Under the pieces are notes generated by a model that was given only the letters and a program-made list of their open reading frames with translations, did not search any database and had not been told where the DNA came from. This document shows, piece by piece, positions 1 to 6,300 of a stretch of 7,479 nt of DNA. A program made the translations under genes and the position numbers. Origin of the DNA: WHSV01 sp050694055 (GTDB lineage: Bacteria; Actinomycetota; CADDZG01; WHSQ01). Within the stretch, counting starts at the first letter, position 1, and every line of letters begins with the position of its first letter. The DNA lies in NCBI GenBank assembly GCA_050694055.1, contig JBOGWX010000076.1, positions 1 through 7,479 of the forward strand, written 5' to 3'.

Positions 1-1
1 C

Positions 2-529
2 ACCGACGTGCGCGTCAACTTGAACAAAGTGCGCACCGACATCGGCATCGTGTTCCAGTCTTACAACCTCTTCCCTCATATGACCGCGCTGGGAAACATC
101 ACCGTCGCCCTTCGCAAGGTTCTGAAGCTGAACGACGGGGAAGCAAGGAAACGAGCTCTCCAGGAGCTCGAGCACGTCGGGCTGGAGGAGAGGGGGGACT
201 CCTATCCCTCACAGCTCTCGGGAGGCCAGCAGCAGCGCGTTGCCATCGCGCGCGCCCTCGCGATGCGACCAAAGCTCATGCTCTTCGACGAGGTGACGTC
301 GGCGCTCGACCCCGAACTGGTAAAGGAGGTGCTCGACATTATGAAGCGGCTCGCGGACGAGGGCATGACCATGGTCGTCGTGACGCACGAGATGGGCTTC
401 GCCCGAGAGGTTGGAACCCGCCTTCTCGTCATGGACGACGGCCGGATTCTCGAGGACGGCGTGCCGAAGAGTATCTTCGCCCACCCGAGCCACAGGCGAA
501 CCCAGTCGTTTCTCTCCCATATCTTGTAG
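2..529 (+). CDS. Polar amino acid ABC transporter, ATP-binding subunit (GlnQ/HisP type), 3' part
   Basis: This is the nucleotide-binding subunit of an importer for polar amino acids. It sits on the inner face of the membrane and hydrolyses ATP to drive uptake with a permease and a solute-binding protein. The gene enters from the left: the frame is already open at base 2, and 175 residues are visible of the usual 240-250, so the Walker A loop is outside. Counting from the first visible residue, I see the Q-loop (IVFQSYNLFPHMTAL, Gln19), the ABC signature LSGGQ at 72-76, Walker B LMLFDE (Asp96, catalytic Glu97), the D-loop SALD just after it, and the H-loop VTHEMGFA with His129. FNLFPH-like text after the Q-loop Gln and a C-terminal IF..P...R.Q.FL pattern are typical of the glutamine/glutamate/histidine subgroup. 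The exact substrate cannot be read from this subunit. All visible catalytic motifs are intact. The permease and binding protein are presumably upstream, and nothing downstream belongs to the transporter. Confidence 0.95.
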   Translation, partial: TDVRVNLNKVRTDIGIVFQSYNLFPHMTALGNITVALRKVLKLNDGEARKRALQELEHVGLEERGDSYPSQLSGGQQQRVAIARALAMRPKLMLFDEVTSALDPELVKEVLDIMKRLADEGMTMVVVTHEMGFAREVGTRLLVMDDGRILEDGVPKSIFAHPSHRRTQSFLSHIL

Positions 530-537
530 GCGGTCGG

Positions 538-590
538 TCGCCGGGGCACCGAAGTTCGGCCTCGGCTTGGCCTGCCGGCGAGGGACTTTT
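538..590 (+). terminator. Hairpin plus short T-run after the ABC transporter gene
   Basis: Nine bases after the stop codon at 527-529, TCGCCGG (538-544) pairs perfectly with CCGGCGA (575-581). The loop contains a further small hairpin (CCGA/TCGG at 549-559). Four T residues follow at 587-590, five bases past the stem. The position fits a terminator for the transporter operon. The loop is long and the T-run is short and slightly distant, so intrinsic termination is plausible rather than certain. Confidence 0.4.
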
Positions 591-631
591 CGGACCCTCA
601 GGTGTCGCCTCGCGCACCCCTCAGGGTCCGA
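590..631 (+). terminator. Strong inverted repeat between the ABC and uracil-glycosylase genes
   Basis: TCGGACCCT (590-598) and AGGGTCCGA (623-631) are perfect 9-base inverted repeats. After a single C/C mismatch the stem continues with AGG (600-602) against CCT (619-621). The result is a hairpin of about 12 base pairs with a 16-base loop. No T-run follows on either strand. It may be a U-tract-less terminator, as proposed for high-GC actinobacteria, or a 3'-end stabilising structure for the transporter mRNA. A protein-binding operator for the downstream gene is also possible but less likely, because the repeat centre is about 67 bases from the start codon. Confidence 0.4.
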
Positions 632-677
632 GAGTTCTCGCTCGAGATCGATATCGGGCATCGGAGCAGGTTAACGA

Positions 678-1367
678 ATGAACGCGCGGCAACGGAGTCT
701 CTCGGAGATCAACCGCGACATCGTCAACTGCCGCGCGTGCCCGCGCCTCGTCGAATGGCGCGAGAGGGTGGCGCGCGACAAGGTCGCGCGCTTCGCGGAC
801 CAGGACTACTGGGGGCGGCCGGTGCCCGGCTTCGGTGACCCCGAGGCGCGCCTGCTCGTGGTCGGCCTCGCTCCCGCGGCTCACGGCGGCAACCGAACGG
901 GCCGGATCTTCACCGGTGACCGTTCGGGGGACTGGCTCTTCGCGGCCCTGCATCGCACCGGCTGGGCCAACCAGCCGGCATCGACTGCGATCGACGACGG
1001 GCTGCGTCTCGACGGCGCCTACGTTGCGGCGATCGTGCGCTGCGCGCCACCGGCGAACAAGCCCACGCCGGCGGAGCGCGATGCCTGTCTTCCGTATCAC
1101 CTTCGTGAGCTCGCCGCGCTCGCGGGGGTCAGAGTGGTCGTGGCGCTGGGAAGCTTTGCCTGGGATAACTCGCTGCGCGCGCATGCTGCTCTGACGGGCG
1201 TGCGCAGCAGCCCGCGCCCAAAGTTCGGGCATCTTGCGGAATGTGATCTGGGCGACCGCAAGCTCATCGGATCGTTTCACCCGAGCCAGCAGAACACCTT
1301 TACCGGCAGGCTCACGGAGGAGATGCTCGATGCGGTCTTCATCCGGGCCCGCGCGCTCACGACCTGA
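678..1367 (+). CDS. udgB: Uracil-DNA glycosylase, family 5 (UdgB type)
   Basis: This enzyme removes uracil (and, in characterised family 5 members, other deaminated bases such as hypoxanthine) from DNA and so starts base excision repair. The 229-residue product has the normal length. Four cysteines, Cys18 and Cys21 (CRACPRL) and Cys122 and Cys137, match the 4Fe-4S ligand spacing of family 4/5 enzymes. Motif 1 is GLAPAAHGGNRTGRIFTGD at 63-81. It has Ala where families 1 and 4 carry a polar catalytic residue, which is the family 5 hallmark. The C-terminal motif SFHPSQQNTFTGRLT at 199-213 carries the conserved His201 and a family 5-like QQNTFTGRLT. I chose the ATG at 678 because the conserved N-terminal Cys region begins only 17 residues later and a GGAG lies 11 bases upstream. 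No SOS (LexA) box is evident before it. The next gene starts 61 bases downstream on the same strand, so co-transcription is possible. Family assignment is secure; the exact base range is inferred. Confidence 0.93.
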   Translation: MNARQRSLSEINRDIVNCRACPRLVEWRERVARDKVARFADQDYWGRPVPGFGDPEARLLVVGLAPAAHGGNRTGRIFTGDRSGDWLFAALHRTGWANQPASTAIDDGLRLDGAYVAAIVRCAPPANKPTPAERDACLPYHLRELAALAGVRVVVALGSFAWDNSLRAHAALTGVRSSPRPKFGHLAECDLGDRKLIGSFHPSQQNTFTGRLTEEMLDAVFIRARALTT

Positions 1368-1428
1368 CTCACGAACCGGCTGCCGTCCGCGACAATGACC
1401 CCAAGCAATCAACCGAGGGGAAACGGCA

Positions 1429-1758
1429 ATGGCTGAGAAGCAGGTCGCATGGCTCGTCACGCCCAGGGAGGCGCCGGTGGTGGGTGCCGAGGGCGAGCGT
1501 CTAGGAGAGGTCAGGGCGGTGCTCGGCGACGACGAAGGAGACATCTTTCATGGCCTGGCCATGAAACCGGAAGGTGGCGGAGATCTCGTCGAGGTTCCGG
1601 GGGCACGCGTCGAGCGCATCACCACCGAACGCGTCTACACCACGATCGAGCGCTCGGAGGTGCCGGAGCTCGAGCTCTACGAGGAGGACAGCTGGTTCGA
1701 CTTCGAGGGCCTCGAGGGGATCTTCCGCAAGCGCATCAAGTGGGAGAAGGACGAGTAG
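1429..1758 (+). CDS. Small PRC-barrel-like protein
   Basis: The product has 109 residues and is acidic. Residues about 8-75 read like a PRC-barrel: a beta-rich segment with the pattern VVGAEGERLGEVRAVLGDDEG, then a hydrophobic strand (HGLAMKP), then LVEVPGARVERITTERVYTTI. This resembles the 'G..iG.V.d...d...G.v..l.v......vP...v..i....v' pattern of the family. The C-terminus is rich in Glu, Asp and aromatic residues (ELELYEEDSWFDFEGLEG) and ends in a charged tail. There is no signal peptide or membrane segment, so it is probably cytoplasmic. PRC-barrel domains occur in RimM, in the photosynthetic reaction-centre H subunit and in many stand-alone stress-related proteins of unknown role; the function here is unknown. 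The start is well supported: GAGGGG at 1415-1420 lies 8 bases before the ATG. It follows the uracil-glycosylase gene by 61 bases and is followed by a terminator-like structure. Confidence 0.8.
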   Translation: MAEKQVAWLVTPREAPVVGAEGERLGEVRAVLGDDEGDIFHGLAMKPEGGGDLVEVPGARVERITTERVYTTIERSEVPELELYEEDSWFDFEGLEGIFRKRIKWEKDE

Positions 1759-1761
1759 GAG

Positions 1762-1820
1762 GCCGAGCGATCGACGCGTAGAGGAAATCTTCGCTCCGGC
1801 GGCCCAACGGGGCGTTTCTT
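1762..1820 (+). terminator. Tandem hairpins with T-rich tail after the PRC-barrel gene
   Basis: Three bases after the stop codon, GCCGAGCGA (1762-1770) pairs with TCGCTCCGGC (1791-1800). This gives nine pairs with one bulged C, around a 20-base loop. A second short stem GCCC/GGGC (1802-1805 and 1810-1813, loop AACG) follows and leads into GTTTCTT (1814-1820). Location, order and the T-rich tail suggest an intrinsic terminator of the PRC-barrel transcript. The second stem is short, so efficiency is uncertain. Confidence 0.45.
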
Positions 1821-1841
1821 GTCATACCCCCTCGTCATGAT
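1819..1841 (+). promoter_or_regulatory. Putative RecA-independent DNA-damage (PafBC/RecA-NDp-like) promoter of the HNH gene
   Basis: The element reads TTGTCATAC (1819-1827), then 8 bases, then CATGAT (1836-1841). The consensus I recall for the mycobacterial RecA-NDp promoter, activated by PafBC, is tTGTCRgtg-N8-TAnnnT. The TTGTCR half and the 8-base spacing match exactly; the weakly conserved gtg is TAC, and the -10-like hexamer has C in place of its first T. The hexamer ends 6 bases before the A of the ATG at 1848, so transcription would start at or very near the start codon, giving a leaderless mRNA. This agrees with the lack of a good ribosome binding site there. The functional assignment is inference from sequence similarity; the motif itself is directly visible. 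Confidence 0.5.
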
Positions 1842-1847
1842 GGATGC

Positions 1848-3029
1848 ATGGACAACAGCACTGCCGGGCAGGACATCGCCGGCGCGATCTCGTTGCTCGA
1901 ACGCGCTAACGAGAAGCTTCAGCCCGGCGAGATGAGCCGTCGGGAGGCGCGCTCACTGCTCGATGCCTACAGCCGCATCGTGAAGCTCGGGGGCTATGGG
2001 GTCGCGGCCCTCTCTCCAAGTATCGGAGACCCCTCGACGGTTGCTCGCGCCTCCGGTACCTCCCTAGGGAAGGCGCGCGACGCGGTCGCCACGGGCAGCA
2101 TCCTGCGATCCGCGCCGGAGCTCGGCGACGCCCTGAGCCAGGGAACGGTGTCGCTCGACGAGGCGGCCGAGATCGCACGGGCCGAAGAAGCAGCTCCGGG
2201 ATCCGCCCGCACGCTGGTCAAGGTGGCGCAGGACGAGGCGTTTCATGTCCTCAAGGACCAGGCCCGCAAGGTGAAGCTCGAGGCCGAGCAACACCGCGAC
2301 CTCGCCGCCTTCCAGCACCAGGCTCGCAGGGCGCGCAGCCACGTCGATCCCCTCGGCATGGTGCACATCCGCCTGGAGCTGCAGCCGCACGTCGGCGCGC
2401 CGATCGTGGCTCGGGCCGAGGCGCAGGCGCAGCGCCTGGCGCGCGCCGCGAAAGCCGCCGCGAAGCATACGGGGAAGAGTGGACCGGCGGGAGCCGCGGG
2501 TAGCGGCGGGCCGGTCGAGCTGGAGCCGTTCGAGCGCCATCTGGCGGACGCCTACGCCCTCCTGCTGGCGGGAGCAGGCAAGGGCCGCGCCAGGCGTCCC
2601 GAGCTGACCGTGCTCGTGTCCCACTCGGTGGCGAAGCGCGGGTGGACAGACGTGAGGCCCGGAGAGATGTGCAAGATCCCCGGCGTCGGTCCCGTGGCGC
2701 CTGACATCGCCAAGGCCATCGCAGCAGACGCGTTCCTCAACGGCGTCTTCTTCGACGGCAAAGACCTCAGGCACTTCAAACGCTGGTCCCGGGACATCTC
2801 GGTCGAGGTCCGCGCGGCGCTCGAGCTCGGCCAGCCGCCCGATTTCGACGGGATCCGCTGTCGGGATTGCGGGAACCACTTCCGGACCGAGTTCGATCAC
2901 GTAGACCCGCACGTGGCGCACGGGCCCGCGAGCACCTCGAACCTCGAGCCACGCTGCTGGCCCTGCCATCAGGCCAAGACGGCCCGAGACCGCAAGGCCG
3001 GGAAACTGAAACCGCCGCGTCCGCCATGA
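1848..3029 (+). CDS. HNH endonuclease-family protein with DUF222-like N-terminal region
   Basis: The product has 393 residues. The N-terminal part (about 10-185) is helical and resembles DUF222 of actinobacterial HNH proteins (13E12-repeat-like). It includes a segment like 'APELGDALSQGTVSLDEAAEIARA' of that family (given here split: APELGDALSQG, then TVSLDEAAEIARA) and a later DPLGMVHIRLELQP. An Ala/Gly/Lys-rich linker (about 190-225) follows. The C-terminus is an HNH zinc-finger nuclease fold: CRDC (Cys338, Cys341), FDHVDPH with Asp350 and His351 as the likely metal/catalytic pair, Asn365 in SNLEPRC, and CWPCHQAKT (Cys370, Cys373, His374). The final tail is Lys/Arg/Pro-rich and may bind DNA. 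All core HNH residues are present, so DNA cleavage or nicking is plausible; the biological role of this family is not established. The ATG at 1848 has no good Shine-Dalgarno, but it sits 7 bases after a promoter-like element, which suggests leaderless translation and possible induction by DNA damage. Confidence 0.85.
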   Translation: MDNSTAGQDIAGAISLLERANEKLQPGEMSRREARSLLDAYSRIVKLGGYGVAALSPSIGDPSTVARASGTSLGKARDAVATGSILRSAPELGDALSQGTVSLDEAAEIARAEEAAPGSARTLVKVAQDEAFHVLKDQARKVKLEAEQHRDLAAFQHQARRARSHVDPLGMVHIRLELQPHVGAPIVARAEAQAQRLARAAKAAAKHTGKSGPAGAAGSGGPVELEPFERHLADAYALLLAGAGKGRARRPELTVLVSHSVAKRGWTDVRPGEMCKIPGVGPVAPDIAKAIAADAFLNGVFFDGKDLRHFKRWSRDISVEVRAALELGQPPDFDGIRCRDCGNHFRTEFDHVDPHVAHGPASTSNLEPRCWPCHQAKTARDRKAGKLKPPRPP

Positions 3030-3075
3030 ACCGGGAGGGGCGTGAGGGCGCGCGCCTTCCTGGGGCATCACGCAG

Positions 3076-3270
3076 ATGTTCGTGGGCCACATGGCTCCGA
3101 AAGGCGCAATGCAACTTGCCCTCATACAGGGCGTCACCGGGCAGGTGGACTGGCTATTAATCGTGGACAACGCCGGTCGTCGATGGCAAGTGCATCCGGA
3201 GCGCGGTGGAAGAGCAGTTCGCGTTGGTCGACGCTGGAAGCCGAAGGAGTACATGCCGTCGGAGTGGTAG
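3076..3270 (+). CDS. Possible small hypothetical protein
   Basis: A 64-codon ORF that I do not recognise. Its second half looks protein-like: WLLIVDNAGRRWQV followed by basic text and WKPKEYMPSEW, with regularly spaced Trp residues suggesting a small beta-rich fold with a basic face. There is no signal peptide. About two thirds of its codons end in G or C, which is lower than I see in the neighbouring genes, so it may be recently acquired, degraded or not coding. The ATG at 3076 is the first start in the open frame but has no clear ribosome binding site. An internal ATG at 3109, preceded by GAAAGG (3099-3104), would give 53 residues and is a reasonable alternative. It lies 46 bases after the HNH gene and may be a remnant associated with it. 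Evidence for expression is weak. Confidence 0.3.
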   Translation: MFVGHMAPKGAMQLALIQGVTGQVDWLLIVDNAGRRWQVHPERGGRAVRVGRRWKPKEYMPSEW

Positions 3271-3298
3271 CCGAGGGCTAGGTGAACGCTTTGCGAAT

Positions 3299-3339
3299 CG
3301 CGCCGGCGCACTCGCAACATGGCCACGAGAATCGGCGCG
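3299..3339 (-). terminator. Candidate terminator hairpin of gltB
   Basis: CGCGCCG (3299-3305) and CGGCGCG (3333-3339) are perfect 7-base inverted repeats. They lie directly against the gltB stop codon (3340-3342, minus strand). An inner stem CTCG/CGAG (3311-3314 and 3326-3329) extends the fold. No T-run follows on the minus strand, so it would have to act as a U-tract-less or bidirectional terminator between convergent genes. Confidence 0.3.
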
Positions 3340-6300
3340 TCAGACCGGGGCGGCGACGGTGCCCTCGAACAGCGCCTCCAGCCGCGCGACCTCGGCCACG
3401 GGCGCAACTCGCTTGAAGTGTCCCAGTGCGTCGTCCCAGTGCGCCAGGATCGTCTCGGCCACCGCCGAATCGGTAGCCTCGAGGTGTCGTCCGATAACCC
3501 GCTTGAGTGATTCGAGCTGTCCCGGAGTCGGTTGGTAGGCGGCAACGAGCTGCCGGTTCAGCGACGCGTCCAGGTCGTCGGTGGGATCGTAGACGTAGGC
3601 CTCGCCGCCGCTCATGCCGGCGCCCAGGTTGCGTCCGACCGGGCCCAGTATCACCACCGCGCCCGCGGTCATGTATTCGCAGGCGTGGTCTCCGGCTCCC
3701 TCGACGACCGCCACGGCCCCCGAGTTCCGGACCGCGAAGCGTTCACCCGCTCGACCCGCGACGAATAGTTGACCGCCCGTCGCGCCGTACAGCACGGTGT
3801 TGCCCACGAGGTAGGGATCACCCGCGTCGTTTGCCGGGGGCCTGATGGTGATGCGGCCACCGGCCATGGACTTGCCCACGTAATCGTTGGCCTCGCCGGT
3901 GAGGTTCAGCTCCATGCCGTGCGACAGAAACGCACCAAAGCTTTGACCCGCTTCGCCTTCGAAGCGCGCGCGCAGCGCGCCGCCCGCCACCGAGTGCGGC
4001 TCGACCTGAAGGGCACAGCCGAGCCGTGCCCCCACGGTTCGATCGGCCGTCGTTATGTCGTAATGCAGATCCGCGGCGCGGCCCGCACTGAAGGCTGCTA
4101 TGGCATCCGCATGGAGCCGGTCGCCCAGCTCGGAGCGAGGCCGTTGCAGCGGCAGGCTTGCCGTATAGCTTCGCTCTCGCGCCCCGGGCCGGTGAAGCAG
4201 CGGGCGGAGGTCGAGCGAATCGTGGCGCACGTTGTTGGTGCGACGCTGGCGCAGGAGGTCGACGCGGCCCACGGCCTCGTCGATGCTCCGGAGCCCGAGG
4301 GAGCCCAGCAGCAACCGAGCTTCCTCGGCGACGAGCAGAAGGTAGCGCGCCACCATTTCGGGAGTGCCGGTGAACTTCTTTCGGAGCTCGGGATTCTGCG
4401 TCGCGATCCCGACCGGACAGGTGTCCCTGTGGCACGTCCGAACGAGGATGCAACCCTCCGCGAGAAGAGCCGCGGTCCCGAAGCTGAACTCGTCGGCGCC
4501 GAGCAGGGCCGCGATCACCACATCCCGCCCGGTCTTGAGGCCACCGTCGACGCGCAGGCGAGCCCGGCCGCGTAGATCGTTGGAGACCAGCGCTCGCTGG
4601 GTGTCGGCCAGGCCGATCTCCCACGGCATGCCGGCGTTCTTGATCGAGCTCAGAGGGCTTGCTCCGGTGCCGCCGTCACCGCCCGAGATGTGCACGACGT
4701 CGGCGAGGGCTTTGACCACTCCCGCGGCGATCGTTCCCACGCCTTCGGTCGCGACGAGCTTTACCGATACCGGTGCGTCGGGGTTCGCCTGCTTGAGGTC
4801 GTAGATGAGCTGCGCGAGATCCTCGATCGAATAGATGTCGTGGTGCGGAGTGGGAGAGATAAGAGCAACGCCCGGGACAGTGTGACGCAGCCGGGCGATC
4901 TCGGTCGAGACCTTGGTGCCCGGAAGCTGGCCTCCCTCGCCCGGCTTCGATCCCTGTGCCATCTTTATCTGCAGCTCCTTGGCAAAGGCCACGTATGCCG
5001 GAGTTACTCCGAAGCGGCCGGAGGCAACTTGCTTGATGCCACTGTTGCGCCGGTCGCGGTAACGCTCGGGCGCTTCGCCGCCCTCGCCGGTGTTCGCCAT
5101 GCCTCCGATCAGGTTGAGTGCCAGCGACAGCGTTTCGTGCGCTTCGGCGCTCAATGCTCCGTGGCTCATGGCGCCGGTGGAGAATCGTGTGGCTATCGAG
5201 GAGGCGGGCTCGACCTCGTCGAGCTCCACCGGGTGATCGGGCGCGACGAACTCGAGGAGGTCACGGGGCTCCGTCGGCGGTCGGTCGTTGACCAGGCCGG
5301 CGAACTGGGTGTAGGCGTCGTCGTCTCCTCTGGTCGCGCGCCGCAGCGCGTGAGCCGCGTCCAGCTCCGAGGTTCGAGCATCGACCGAAGCGCGCGTCAC
5401 TCCGACCGTCTCGTGAAGGGACTCGACGACGCCGGGGTTGGTGGCATGGTAATCGCCGCCCTTCTTGTGCTTGATGAGCCCCGGGTTGGGCAGTACGGGC
5501 TTCGAAAAGTAGGCGGCTTGGTGTCGCTCGAAGGCGTCGGCGCCCAGCTCGGTCAGCGAGAGACCTCCCAGCATCGAGGCCACGCCGTTGAAGCAGAGCT
5601 CGATGACGTCCTCGCCGAGCCCCATCGCCTCGATGATCTGCGCGCCGCGATAGGAGTCGAGCGTGGAGATGCCCATCTTCGACATGACCTTGAGCAGACC
5701 GTCCTCGATGGCGTGAAAGTAGTTGCGCTGGGCCCCGTCGCTCGCGACGTCGCCACCGAGGCGTCCGCGGCGCGCCAGTTGAGCGATTGACTGCAGAGCC
5801 AGTCTGGGACTGACGGCGTCGGCTCCGTTGGTCAGGAGCACCGCGACGTGATGAGTTTCCCGCGCGTCGTCGCAGTCCACGATCACGCTCGCGCGCGAGC
5901 GGAGCCCCCGCGCGCTCAGCTCGTGGTGAACTGCGCCGGCCCCCAGAGCGCTCGGCACCGGCACTCGGTCGGGCCCCGCGTTGCGGTCCGACACGATGAC
6001 GTATGCCGCGCCGCGCCGAACCGCAGCGGCGGCCTCCGAGGCGATGCGCTTGCACGCGCCCTCGAGACCGTCCGGTCCCTGTTCGACGTCGGAGGTCGCA
6101 TCGAGCATCGCCGCGCCCTGCGACCCGAGCTCGTCGACCGCCGCAGGCCACAACAGAAACGAGGCGTACTCCCGAAGCTGCGCGGCCTCCGGCTTCTCCT
6201 GGAGAAGCGGATGCCTGGCCCCCAGCCGCGTTGAGATCGACATGACGTGTCGTTCCCGCAGGTGATCGATGGGTGGGTTCGTAACCTGTGCGAAGCGTTG

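Larger units (their letters stand above)
3030..3339. other. Convergent intergenic region between the HNH gene and gltB
   Basis: These 310 bases separate the plus-strand HNH gene from the end of minus-strand gltB. A 6-pair hairpin with one G-T pair, GAGGGC (3044-3049) and GCCTTC (3054-3059), lies just after the HNH stop without a T-run; it could be a weak terminator. A possible 64-codon ORF (3076-3270) and a hairpin next to the gltB stop (3299-3339) are listed separately. The stretch around 3150-3165 (CTATTAAT) is locally AT-richer than its surroundings. I see no RNA gene or mobile element here. Confidence 0.5.

Noticed and set aside
549..559. CCGAAGTTCGG palindrome as a possible LexA (SOS) box for the uracil-glycosylase gene
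   Set aside because: It lacks the 4-base spacer and the CGAAC/GTTCG form of actinobacterial LexA sites, and it is about 120 bases from the start codon inside a terminator-like fold.
1364..1396. CTGACT...GACAAT as a promoter for the PRC-barrel gene
   Set aside because: The spacer is about 21 bases, too long for a standard promoter, and both boxes are only partial matches. Co-transcription with the upstream gene is equally likely.
621..1544. Minus-strand open frame of 307 codons opposite the uracil-glycosylase gene
   Set aside because: The plus-strand frame carries all family 5 motifs. The antisense product is Arg/Ala-rich without recognisable structure.
2064..3545. Minus-strand open frame of 493 codons across the HNH gene and into gltB
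   Set aside because: It runs over two recognisable genes in other frames and the intergenic region, shows no domain pattern, and has no plausible start context. It is a GC-bias shadow.
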